Source: a virus. From it: a DNA stretch of 23,245 nt. The stretch lies in IMG/VR virus record IMGVR_UViG_3300030331_000355, positions 1-23,245 of that record. One strand, written 5' to 3'. Both the position numbers and the translations under genes were made by a program. The notes below the pieces were generated by a model that searched no databases, was not told where the DNA came from, and saw only the letters and a list, made by a program, of their open reading frames with translations. Positions 13,306 through 20,126 of this stretch are shown here, piece after piece (positions within the stretch are counted from its first letter, which is position 1; every line of letters begins with the position of its first letter).

Positions 13306-13325
13306 AAAATATAGGAGACTGTATC

Positions 13326-13523
13326 ATGACTATGAGAAAACGCTCTAAGATCAAGAAGTTCTACAAGCGACTACCTAAAGGCACTACTTCCAACTGGGAG
13401 TGGCGTGGTAATGCGTTTGTGGAAGTATTCACTATTCACGGGCATCGTTACGTAAAGCATCACACGCCTGACACGCTCGACGCAAAATCAACAATAACAT
13501 CTAACGCTAAGTATCACAGATAG
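13326..13523 (+). CDS. Small basic protein, first gene of the main early operon, 65 aa
   Basis: A basic protein (MRKRSKIKKFYKRLPKGTTS at the N-terminus) followed by an aromatic segment NWEWRGNAFVEVFTIHGHRY that looks like a small beta-hairpin, and a polar tail. I do not recognise it. A longer frame opens at 13221, but AGGAG at 13313-13317 lies 8 nt before the ATG at 13326, and the upstream part would read through the palindrome, so I chose 13326. The size, charge and position first after the promoter fit a DNA-binding regulator, but no helix-turn-helix is evident. Confidence 0.75.
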   Translation: MTMRKRSKIKKFYKRLPKGTTSNWEWRGNAFVEVFTIHGHRYVKHHTPDTLDAKSTITSNAKYHR

Positions 13524-13535
13524 GAGGATATCAAC

Positions 13536-14444
13536 ATGAATACAACAATTAAAAATGGTAGTGACTCACTACAAATTTCTACACCATCTATATCTAGTTC
13601 GGCAACACTTGTCGAGTTAGGCATCTCAAAGTGGACTGGTCGTAAGCTAGACAAACGAGCATCGGCAGATGTCGCATCTGCAAACTATGCAAAAACTGGT
13701 GTCGCTAATGTGCACAAGAAATTGCTTGGTGACTGTGCAGAACTCAAAGCGATCGACACTATTGTCGGTGTAGCACGTACTGCACATTACAGTATGACAA
13801 TGCCGTGGTCAGATACTGGTTTGCGATTGCTCACAACAAAAGCATACTTCAAGTATCACGAGACCATGACCGAGATCCAGGCATCTTTCGACGATTGTGT
13901 TAACACGTTCTTGCAAGCGTATGATTGGGAGATTACACAAGCACAAGCCAAGCTAGGCGATCTGTTCAATCGTAATGACTATCCGACTACCGATAGTCTA
14001 TCGAGAAAGTTTGGTTTCAGATTGTCGTACATGCCATTACCCGAGGCAGGCGACTTTCGTTTGGACATCAACAACGAGGCACAAGCCGAGATGAAGAGCC
14101 ATTACGAAACGTACTACACGACGCAGTTGAACAATGCCATGAACGACATATGGCAACGTGCTTTCAAGTGTTTGTCTAACATGTCCGAACGATTGGACTA
14201 TGCAAGCCATGAGAGCAAGAAAGTATTTCGTGACACACTTGTTACGAATGTGTTGGATATTGTTGACTTACTATCTGTCTGCAATGTTACCAACGATAGT
14301 CAGATGGAGGCTATGCGAATGAAACTCGAAGACACACTTCAAGGTGTTACACCCGATGCACTACGTGAGGATGAGTTCCTACGTGCAGAGACTAAGAAGT
14401 CTGTTGACGAAGTTCTTAAATCATTACCATCATTAGATATGTAA
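13536..14444 (+). CDS. DUF3150-like protein of the MoxR-VWA module, 302 aa
   Basis: The segment LVELGISKWTGRKLDKRAS near residues 26-44 and the order of motifs (LLTTKAYFKYHETMTEIQAS, FLQAYDWEITQAQAKLGDLF, NDYPTTDSLSRKFGFRLSYM, PLPEAGDFRLDI) match, from memory, the DUF3150 family, found beside MoxR ATPases in phages and bacteria. The function is unknown; it may be the partner or substrate adaptor of the ATPase encoded next. The C-terminal half is helical. AGGAGG lies 8 nt before the ATG. Codons 8-13 (GSDSLQ) consist of a copy of the 17-bp palindrome with its first base changed. The next good start is far inside, so the palindrome truly lies in the coding region. Confidence 0.75.
   Translation: MNTTIKNGSDSLQISTPSISSSATLVELGISKWTGRKLDKRASADVASANYAKTGVANVHKKLLGDCAELKAIDTIVGVARTAHYSMTMPWSDTGLRLLTTKAYFKYHETMTEIQASFDDCVNTFLQAYDWEITQAQAKLGDLFNRNDYPTTDSLSRKFGFRLSYMPLPEAGDFRLDINNEAQAEMKSHYETYYTTQLNNAMNDIWQRAFKCLSNMSERLDYASHESKKVFRDTLVTNVLDIVDLLSVCNVTNDSQMEAMRMKLEDTLQGVTPDALREDEFLRAETKKSVDEVLKSLPSLDM
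13557..13573. promoter_or_regulatory. 17-bp palindrome, copy 6, inside a coding region
   Basis: GGTAGTGACTCACTACA: the outermost T is G, otherwise identical. It lies 21 nt after the ATG of the DUF3150-like gene and is translated as GSDSLQ. Confidence 0.8.
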
Positions 14445-14449
14445 CCAAC

Positions 14450-14466
14450 TGTAGTGACTCACTACA
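14450..14466. promoter_or_regulatory. 17-bp operator-like palindrome, copy 7
   Basis: An exact copy in the 45-bp gap between the DUF3150-like and MoxR genes. It ends 8 nt before AGGAGG of the MoxR gene. There is no room for a promoter between it and the gene. Confidence 0.85.
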
Positions 14467-14489
14467 AAATTTAAAAGGAGGCTTATGCC

Positions 14490-15587
14490 ATGACTAATCA
14501 AGCAATTCAAATGTACTCGCTATCTATTGACGAGACTGTTAACGCCATCGAGACGGCAGGAGAAATGAGGACTATCCTTGTGCAAGGTCACATGGGTACT
14601 GGTAAATCATCTATCTTGTCCATACTTGCTGAGAAGTATCCGACCTATGTGCCGTGCTACTTTGATTGTACCACCAAGGACTTGGGCGATATCACGATAC
14701 CTAACGTGTCCAAGCTAGACAATGGCACTGGGTTTGTGTCGTATCTCACTAACGAAGAACTTGGTGTGCATCACGACAAACCAATCATACTCATGATCGA
14801 CGAGTATGGTAAGGCTAACCCAGCCGTCAAGAATGCAATGCTACGACTTATGCTCGAGCGTAAGATTGGTAGCTACAAACTACACAAGGACAGTTTGGTA
14901 TTTGCTACAACTAATCTTGGAGCAGAGGGCGTTGGCGATCTCATACCACCTCACGGACGTAATCGTATTGTCATGAGTGTGATGAAGAAACCAACTAATC
15001 TCGAGTTCATATCCTATGGTATCAACAAGGAACTTGACCCTACACTACTTGGTTGGTGTAAGGAGAACCCACAGTTGTTCTATTCTTTCGAGGATGTTAA
15101 GAACCCCGATGACAACCCATACATCTATCACCCCAAGCAACAACGTACGTCTTTTGTGACACCACGTTCTCTTGAGGCATGTAGTGTGTGGTTGGAGCGA
15201 CGTGACAAACTCAATGACACTACACTTACTGCTATGCTCATGGGCACGATCGGTGAACGTGGTGCTATGGATTTGATGGCATTTGTCAAACTTGCTGACC
15301 AACTACCATCTTTCGAGAGTATCAAGAAAGACCCAAAGAATGCCAAAGTACCCACGTCTGCATCTGCCGTGTGTATGGTTGTGTATCGCACACTAGCAAC
15401 TTTGGAGAAAGACTGGATTGATGCTTGGATGGACTACATGGTACGGTTGGACAAAGAGGCACAAGGCATGTTTGCCAATGGTGTACGTGACCCCAAGTAT
15501 GCCAAGCAGTCTATGGTCATGACCAACAAGAAGTTCACCAAGTGGGCAATGGACAACAACTATATGTTCGCATCGGACAAGAAGTAA
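14490..15587 (+). CDS. MoxR-type AAA+ ATPase, 365 aa
   Basis: An AAA+ ATPase with Walker A GHMGTGKS (33-40), Walker B LMIDE (101-105), sensor-1 ATTN (139-142) and arginines at R157/R159 in PPHGRNRI. The layout, with FDCTTKDLGDITIPN before Walker B, matches MoxR-like ATPases, which work with VWA-domain partners to remodel or load cofactors into target proteins; the VWA partner is encoded next. AGGAGG lies 9 nt before the ATG; an ATG 5 nt upstream (14485) is out of frame and stops at once. The C-terminal 150 residues are helical. The phage role is unknown: host-enzyme remodelling, virion maturation or replication are all possible. Confidence 0.85.
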   Translation: MTNQAIQMYSLSIDETVNAIETAGEMRTILVQGHMGTGKSSILSILAEKYPTYVPCYFDCTTKDLGDITIPNVSKLDNGTGFVSYLTNEELGVHHDKPIILMIDEYGKANPAVKNAMLRLMLERKIGSYKLHKDSLVFATTNLGAEGVGDLIPPHGRNRIVMSVMKKPTNLEFISYGINKELDPTLLGWCKENPQLFYSFEDVKNPDDNPYIYHPKQQRTSFVTPRSLEACSVWLERRDKLNDTTLTAMLMGTIGERGAMDLMAFVKLADQLPSFESIKKDPKNAKVPTSASAVCMVVYRTLATLEKDWIDAWMDYMVRLDKEAQGMFANGVRDPKYAKQSMVMTNKKFTKWAMDNNYMFASDKK

Positions 15588-15594
15588 CAATTAT

Positions 15595-15611
15595 TGTAGT
15601 GACTCACTACA
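15595..15611. promoter_or_regulatory. 17-bp operator-like palindrome, copy 8
   Basis: An exact copy in the 37-bp gap between the MoxR and VWA genes, ending at the first base of the AGAAAGG ribosome-binding site. Confidence 0.85.
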
Positions 15612-15624
15612 GAAAGGTAAAACA

Positions 15625-16893
15625 ATGTTTATGACAAGTGAACAGTTGACGGAAGAGCAACGTGTGCAGAAAGCCGTCATCTCAATTATGCAGAACCCAA
15701 AGTATGTCGCACTCGCAGGCATACTTATGTTGGGTGAGCGTGAAGTGGTAGACGCAGATAAATGGCAGTATGGTCTGCCTACTGCGTGTACCAATGGCAG
15801 AGACGAGTGGTATCATCGTGATTTCATCGCCAAGCTAAATGATGCAGAGTTACGGTTTCTCATTCTACATGAGTGCTACCACAAGTTGTACAAACACCTT
15901 ATCACGTGGGCATGGATACAGAAAGAGGACCCACAAGAGGCAAACGTATGCACGGACTTGGTCATCAACTGTAAGATACGTGATGACAACAAGGACGGCT
16001 TTGCTACAATGACTGGCGAACTTGCTAGTGGTTGGTATGACCCACAGTATCGTGGCATGGACACGGCTCAGATATACCAACTACGTAAGCAAGACAAACA
16101 GAAACAAGGTGGTGGTCAAGGTCAAGGCGATGGTCAAGGTAATGGTCAGAGCCAAGGCACTGGTATCGGTAGTGACTCACTACAAAAAGCTATCGACAAC
16201 CACGACTGGGAGGGGGCAAAGGAGTTGTCCCCACAAGAGAAGAACGAGTTGGCACGTGACATTGACGAGGCAATACGTCAGGGGGCACTGATTGCAGGCA
16301 AGACTGGTTCGGGTGGCGATCGTGACTTGACCGATCTGCTCAAACCACAGATTGACTGGCGAGAAGTATTGCGTGAGTTTATCACGACGACGTGTACTGG
16401 CAACGATTACTCTACGTGGAAACGACCTAACAGACGTTATGTATCAGCAGGTGTGTATCTACCGAGTGGCATATCCGAGAGGGTGGGCGAACTTGTTATT
16501 GCTATCGACACAAGTGGTTCGATTGGTAGTCCCGAGTTGGCTAGGTTTCTTACCGAGGTCAAATCGATATGCGACACAGTGCACCCCGAGAAAGTACGAC
16601 TACTATACTGGGACACACAAGTGTGTGGTGACGAGAAGTACGAGATGCACGAACTCGATGACTTGGTCAAATCTACCAAACCCAAGGGTGGTGGTGGCAC
16701 TATGATCGAATGTGTCCCCGAGTACATTACCAACGAGGGCATCAAGCCTCAAGCATGTATTGTCTTGACCGACGGCTATCTTGGTAGCAGTTGGGGTAAG
16801 TGGTCGTGTCCATTGTTGTGGTGCATTATCGACAACGAGTCAGCCGTACCCGACGTGGGTACACACATTCATGTGAAATCAAGGGAGATATAA
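15625..16893 (+). CDS. DUF2201-type protein: HExxH metallopeptidase-like domain plus VWA domain, 422 aa
   Basis: Two domains. The N-terminal part has FLILHECYHKLYKHL, a zinc-type HExxH at residues 82-86 (HECYH), as in DUF2201_N putative metallopeptidases. A Gln/Gly-rich linker spans about 160-182. The C-terminal VWA-like domain has a full MIDAS start DTSGS at 295-299 (AIDTSGSIG), GGGGT near 355-359 and LTDG at 381-384. Such proteins pair with MoxR ATPases, here encoded just upstream with DUF3150. AGAAAGG lies about 7 nt before the ATG; a second ATG two codons in is also possible. The linker contains a copy of the 17-bp palindrome translated as GSDSLQ (182-187). The substrate and proteolytic activity are unproven. 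Confidence 0.85.
   Translation: MFMTSEQLTEEQRVQKAVISIMQNPKYVALAGILMLGEREVVDADKWQYGLPTACTNGRDEWYHRDFIAKLNDAELRFLILHECYHKLYKHLITWAWIQKEDPQEANVCTDLVINCKIRDDNKDGFATMTGELASGWYDPQYRGMDTAQIYQLRKQDKQKQGGGQGQGDGQGNGQSQGTGIGSDSLQKAIDNHDWEGAKELSPQEKNELARDIDEAIRQGALIAGKTGSGGDRDLTDLLKPQIDWREVLREFITTTCTGNDYSTWKRPNRRYVSAGVYLPSGISERVGELVIAIDTSGSIGSPELARFLTEVKSICDTVHPEKVRLLYWDTQVCGDEKYEMHELDDLVKSTKPKGGGGTMIECVPEYITNEGIKPQACIVLTDGYLGSSWGKWSCPLLWCIIDNESAVPDVGTHIHVKSREI
16168..16184. promoter_or_regulatory. 17-bp palindrome, copy 9, inside the VWA gene
   Basis: GGTAGTGACTCACTACA, with the same first-base change as copy 6. It lies in the region encoding the flexible Gln/Gly linker between the two domains, far from any gene start. 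Confidence 0.8.
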
Positions 16894-16894
16894 A

Positions 16895-17077
16895 ATGTCA
16901 CATAGAATAAAGAACATACTCACCGATGCAGAAGAACTGTTGCATCATCTGTTAACCAACGAGGGCATGACCAATGGTCAAGCTCTCAAAAGGATAAAGC
17001 AAGAGCTAGGCGATATGGCGAAAGAACACGCACAGCAACAGCTTATCGAGTGGTGGAGGAACGATCATGGGGTATAG
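16895..17077 (+). CDS. Small helical protein of unknown function, 60 aa
   Basis: A mainly helical, charged protein: ILTDAEELLHHLLTNEGMTN, then ALKRIKQELGDMAKEHAQQQ and LIEWWRN. It has no known domain. GGGAG, inside the end of the VWA gene, lies about 8 nt before its ATG, and one base separates the two frames. Its stop lies 11 nt inside the next gene. Tight packing and a clear ribosome-binding site support it as real despite its size. Confidence 0.65.
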   Translation: MSHRIKNILTDAEELLHHLLTNEGMTNGQALKRIKQELGDMAKEHAQQQLIEWWRNDHGV

Positions 17078-17609
17078 ATCAGACGGCACTATTGTCGTTG
17101 CGTTCGAGTCCTTGCAAGATATGTATGAGGTACTAGCCGTATATCGGCTAGACCCTCGTGTGCAGGAACTCAATCCGTTTCCTAAAGACATCGATGATGA
17201 TGGTGACAACGATGGCAACTGGAGGTTTCACGACTGGAACTTAGATGAGAATACAGTATGTTTTATTATGCGTCTAGATTACTTTGATTGGAAGTTCTAC
17301 CCCGAGTATACAGACATACAAGCATACTTACACATAGCTACAGTGTGTAAGCAGTTTGCCAGCGAGCGAGAAAATTTCTCCTACGCATATAGATTTGTGC
17401 GTGGGGGCGAAGAACATGACGATACCGAAGAAGAATGTTATGGGAGCGACACCCCTCTAAGTCAATCGATGGTGGAGAACCTAGAACAAGAAGTCGGTGT
17501 TCGCATGGTGTGGGAGTTGTACGATGATCTCAACTGCAACACGACACGACAAGACTATTATTTTAACCAAAACTGTAGTGATTCACTACAAAAAACAAAG
17601 GAGAAGTAA
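17067..17609 (+). CDS. Acidic phage protein with MGYRSD start, 180 aa
   Basis: Begins MGYRSDGTIVVAFES, a start I recall from a family of uncharacterised phage proteins (MGYRSDV type). The body is acidic, with DIDDDGDNDGNW at about 41-52, and aromatic (FIMRLDYFDWKFYPEYTD), suggesting an alpha/beta fold. It has no catalytic motif that I can name. It overlaps the upstream gene by 11 nt. The C-terminal tail CSDSLQKTKEK (170-180) is encoded by palindrome copy 10 and the ribosome-binding site of the next gene, so the tail may be an add-on rather than part of the fold. Confidence 0.72.
   Translation: MGYRSDGTIVVAFESLQDMYEVLAVYRLDPRVQELNPFPKDIDDDGDNDGNWRFHDWNLDENTVCFIMRLDYFDWKFYPEYTDIQAYLHIATVCKQFASERENFSYAYRFVRGGEEHDDTEEECYGSDTPLSQSMVENLEQEVGVRMVWELYDDLNCNTTRQDYYFNQNCSDSLQKTKEK
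17574..17590. promoter_or_regulatory. 17-bp palindrome, copy 10 (central T)
   Basis: TGTAGTGATTCACTACA: both arms are intact and the centre is T. It lies in the 3' end of the gene at 17067 (read as CSDSLQ) and ends 6 nt before the AAAGGAG of the gene at 17611. Confidence 0.85.
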
Positions 17610-17610
17610 C

Positions 17611-18666
17611 ATGTCAGTATATGATATGCCAAGGCTAGAGACTTTCGGTGCAGTAGCCACGCACTACGAAATGATTGACCCAGTTGTCAGCAGACGACAT
17701 ACGTTGGAAGATGACATACGACCCCTGGGCGACAGACGACGTAAGTGGGAACGTGTTAAGAAGTTCTCAGATAATTGCTATGCTCTTTACGATGGCGAGA
17801 TAGGGGACAACGTGCAGTACAACGATTGGCACGGTGCTAGTAATCTTGTGCCCGATGATGCACACAAAGCACTCGCACCTATCTTGTGGACATTGCAAAG
17901 TGATGGCACACAGATACTACGTGTACGTAATGGTTCGGGTAGTGGTGCTCATACTGGTAGGTATCAGTTCTTAGATCGAGCATTGCCTTTGGGATTCGAG
18001 GTTATCGTTGACAATGGTAAGCAGTTCGTTCGTTACAATGGTGTCAAATACTTTCTACCAAAGAGTGACTTTCATTCGTGGGGGTCTAGGAGAAAGGACA
18101 AGCATAACCAAAAAGACGATAAGAAATATATTGAGTTCCAACGTGGACCCGATGATAGGCATTGGAGTATCAAGACAAACTCGTTTGTGTATGTGCCACC
18201 ACGTAATCTGGTTGACAAGGAACGCAAGAAAAAGTTCAAGCCTGCTATGGACTCTTATTATTCTTGGTTGCTTATCATGGCTCCCATGTTCCGATCACAA
18301 CTCGAACACGTGCCTTTCTCGTATGGTGGTGCTAGCAACGATAGGTATACAGAAAATTACAATCTTGCTAGGAACAAACGTACGGAGTTGTTCGAGTATG
18401 CACGTGAAAACAAGTGGGTGTCTGCTGATACGCAGATATGGAATTTCAGTTTCGCACCCGAACATGCACTCGAGGTCATGGAAGACGAGGAACACCCAAT
18501 GCGTATGCACATGGCATGGGGTTTACTGCATGAGTCTTGCTTGTTCGACGAACACGAGTCAGAACGTAAGAAGTTCAGAAGTAAATACAATCGTTGGATC
18601 AACAAACTCTGTGGGTTCAACAAAACAATCGACAGTAAAGTCGTACACAAAACGGAGGTAAAGTAA
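17611..18666 (+). CDS. Orphan early-operon protein, 351 aa
   Basis: I do not recognise a family. The N-terminal third is charged and basic (RRHTLEDDIRPLGDRRRKWE). The middle has FSDNCYALYDGEIGDNVQYN, a Gly/Ser turn RNGSGSGAHTGRYQF and VKYFLPKSDFHSWGSRRKDK. The C-terminal part is helical and Trp-rich, ending in NRWINKLCGFNKTID. No P-loop or metal motif is clear. The frame is open from 17497, but AAAGGAG at 17597-17603 lies 7 nt before the ATG at 17611, and the upstream part overlaps the previous gene, so I chose 17611. Its stop overlaps the next start as TAATG. It is part of a co-transcribed orphan block after the MoxR-VWA genes. Confidence 0.8.
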   Translation: MSVYDMPRLETFGAVATHYEMIDPVVSRRHTLEDDIRPLGDRRRKWERVKKFSDNCYALYDGEIGDNVQYNDWHGASNLVPDDAHKALAPILWTLQSDGTQILRVRNGSGSGAHTGRYQFLDRALPLGFEVIVDNGKQFVRYNGVKYFLPKSDFHSWGSRRKDKHNQKDDKKYIEFQRGPDDRHWSIKTNSFVYVPPRNLVDKERKKKFKPAMDSYYSWLLIMAPMFRSQLEHVPFSYGGASNDRYTENYNLARNKRTELFEYARENKWVSADTQIWNFSFAPEHALEVMEDEEHPMRMHMAWGLLHESCLFDEHESERKKFRSKYNRWINKLCGFNKTIDSKVVHKTEVK

Positions 18667-19568
18667 TGTCAATAAATGAGGGATACATGAGAGTAGTCGA
18701 TATTAATGCAAAGGCTGATCTCGAGAAACAACAAGAGGCTAGGGACAAACTAGCCTCCAACTCACACTTGCAGGACTACATGAAAGCGTTACGTGTAGCG
18801 TTTCGTGGTATCATGTTTACACCACACCCATTTGATGTAAGGAGAGTATGGGTACATATGCCCAAAGACCCTTTCTGTTTGGGTTGGATTGGTTATGGTG
18901 ATTTTCAAACCACTGTTAGTGCAGATAAATCTAGCTATGTTGTGTACTCAAAGAACATAGCTAACTGGAAATATGGTGACTACAATGACCAATACCACAT
19001 GGCTATGTCGGTCAATCTCAATACTGCCGTTCGTAATGCTAAGAAATATTTACGCCCACTATCGACTAGTGACATGGCATTAGAAAAGTATGACGAGATG
19101 ATTACGCACTCTAACAAGTCCAAAGACAAAGCAAGCAATGATGCGTACAATGCTCGTGGTGATATGTTGCGTCACAGTGAAACTAAACCAAATGCACTTG
19201 TCGAATACATGCGTACACTTGTTAACACGGGTCATGAGTTTACCGACAAAGAGTTGGAGGGCACGTTACTCAATTACTTCAAGCTAGAAAAGGAGTCGAC
19301 AGAGTTAAAGCACAAGGTAATCAAGACAGTCTTTGTGCGTGTGCATGAGCGATTCGGGAAACAAGTCTTTGATGTTGCAACTGTCGTAAAAGACGGATAC
19401 AGAAACAAGACAGAATCTGTTGTTGCATATAGCAAAGATGATTTACCCGAAGACATAATGGGTAAGATTTCTGCTCTTAGCATGGTCGAGAACGGGCACT
19501 GGGTTGACGACGTGGGGTATCGTGTTGATGCTACATTGTTCTACGTTGTTCTGGCAGCCAATGAGTAA
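18666..19568 (+). CDS. Orphan early-operon protein, 300 aa
   Basis: An unrecognised protein. The N-terminus is helical (NAKADLEKQQEARDKLASNS). A conserved-looking part VWVHMPKDPFCLGWIGYGDF lies around residues 61-80, followed by SSYVVYSKNIANWKYGDYND. A helical, charged middle (LRPLSTSDMALEKYDEMITH) leads to a beta-rich C-terminus (VFRVHERFGKQVF-type region; VDDVGYRVDATLFYVVLAAN). No catalytic or membrane motif is seen. The ATG overlaps the upstream stop (TAATG), with GGAGG about 6 nt before it. The next gene starts 8 nt before its stop. It belongs to the same operon block as the orphan at 17611 and may act with it. Confidence 0.78.
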   Translation: MSINEGYMRVVDINAKADLEKQQEARDKLASNSHLQDYMKALRVAFRGIMFTPHPFDVRRVWVHMPKDPFCLGWIGYGDFQTTVSADKSSYVVYSKNIANWKYGDYNDQYHMAMSVNLNTAVRNAKKYLRPLSTSDMALEKYDEMITHSNKSKDKASNDAYNARGDMLRHSETKPNALVEYMRTLVNTGHEFTDKELEGTLLNYFKLEKESTELKHKVIKTVFVRVHERFGKQVFDVATVVKDGYRNKTESVVAYSKDDLPEDIMGKISALSMVENGHWVDDVGYRVDATLFYVVLAANE

Positions 19569-19812
19569 GTTAACACAGCCTAACACGTCATACCACGTGA
19601 ACATATCAGATGATACTGGACTTGTCAGAATTGTATGTTTAGGTATGGAATGTGTTGACACAACATTAAAAGGTAGTTATAGTTCTATAGATAAGTGTCC
19701 GAAGTGGGTTCAAGAAAAGATATCATTATTAATGATGCTTGAAACTAAAGCGACACTTGATAACATAGGTACTAGGATAGCCGATAACCGATTTGTAATT
19801 AACGGCAAGTAG
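19561..19812 (+). CDS. Small unknown protein, 83 aa
   Basis: Starts MSKLTQPNTSYHVNISDDTG and has a short beta-type N-terminal half (LVRIVCLGMECVDTTLKGSY) and a helical C-terminal half (WVQEKISLLMMLETKATLDN). No family is recognised. A longer frame opens at 19504 but lies inside the preceding gene and has no ribosome-binding site; the ATG at 19561 overlaps that gene's end by 8 nt, in the style of this operon. Its last codons and stop (19801-19812) form the 5' arm of an inverted repeat closing a predicted three-way RNA junction. Confidence 0.7.
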   Translation: MSKLTQPNTSYHVNISDDTGLVRIVCLGMECVDTTLKGSYSSIDKCPKWVQEKISLLMMLETKATLDNIGTRIADNRFVINGK

Positions 19813-19869
19813 ATTTTGTAGTGAGTCACTACAAGATTGGGGAGTTAAATCTCCCCACTACTTGCCGTT
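19801..19869 (+). ncRNA. Predicted three-way-junction RNA structure at the end of the orphan block
   Basis: AACGGCAAGTAG (19801-19812) is perfectly complementary to CTACTTGCCGTT (19858-19869), a 12-bp closing stem. Inside it lie two further hairpins: palindrome copy 11 (19817-19833) and TGGGGAG-TTAAAT-CTCCCCA (19838-19857). Only 4-nt linkers separate the elements, and none lies between the last hairpin and the closing stem. A run of seven T follows at 19878-19884. It may be a terminator, an RNA processing or stability element, or a leader control element for the gene at 19896. Whether it is a separate RNA is not known. Confidence 0.55.
19817..19833. promoter_or_regulatory. 17-bp operator-like palindrome, copy 11 (central G)
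   Basis: TGTAGTGAGTCACTACA, arms intact with G at the centre as in copy 4. It is the last copy seen and forms one arm of the three-way junction. Confidence 0.85.
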
Positions 19870-19884
19870 GAAACCAGTTTTTTT
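19838..19884 (+). terminator. Possible terminator (hairpin plus T run)
   Basis: A 7-bp GC-rich hairpin (19838-19844 with 19851-19857) and the larger closing stem precede seven T at 19878-19884. The gap between the stem and the T run is longer than usual, so termination would be inefficient or conditional. Confidence 0.4.
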
Positions 19885-19895
19885 GGGGGGATAAA

Positions 19896-20126
19896 ATGGA
19901 TAAGCACAGTAGACGAAGAGCGAGTATAAGAGATTTGCAAAGACAATTAGAGATTAGAAACTCGAAGAGGACACCTAAAGAGTTAGGTATGGATGAAAAG
20001 TTTGAAGATGACCCAAGAGCATTAAAAGAAATAGAATATGGAAGAGTGGTGCGAAAGGTTACGACAACTTTAAGTGGTGGGTCTACACTAGGCACAGTGG
20101 AGTTTGAGAATAAAAAATGGTCATGA
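19896..20126 (+). CDS. Small charged protein upstream of the nuclease, 76 aa
   Basis: A hydrophilic protein with a basic helical start (RRRASIRDLQRQLEIRNSKR), an acidic middle (MDEKFEDDPRALKEIEYGR) and a short beta-type end (TTLSGGSTLGTVEFENKKW). No domain is recognised. Only a run of G (19885-19890) precedes the ATG, a weak ribosome-binding site. Its stop lies 10 nt inside the nuclease gene, implying coupled translation; it could be a nuclease partner or simply a neighbour. Confidence 0.65.
   Translation: MDKHSRRRASIRDLQRQLEIRNSKRTPKELGMDEKFEDDPRALKEIEYGRVVRKVTTTLSGGSTLGTVEFENKKWS

Noticed and set aside
13221-13325. Longer N-terminus for the small basic protein at 13326
   Set aside because: The extension would start almost inside the promoter -10 element, upstream of the predicted transcript start, and read through the palindrome; the ATG at 13326 has its own ribosome-binding site.
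14485-14493. ATG at 14485 as start of the MoxR gene
   Set aside because: It is out of frame and meets a stop after two codons; the ATG at 14490 continues the ATPase frame.
16022-16705. Additional plus-strand frames overlapping the VWA gene
   Set aside because: They lie in an alternative frame of a well-supported domain protein and have odd composition without ribosome-binding sites.
17497-17610. Longer N-terminus for the orphan protein at 17611
   Set aside because: It would overlap the preceding gene by more than 100 nt with no ribosome-binding site; AAAGGAG fits the ATG at 17611.
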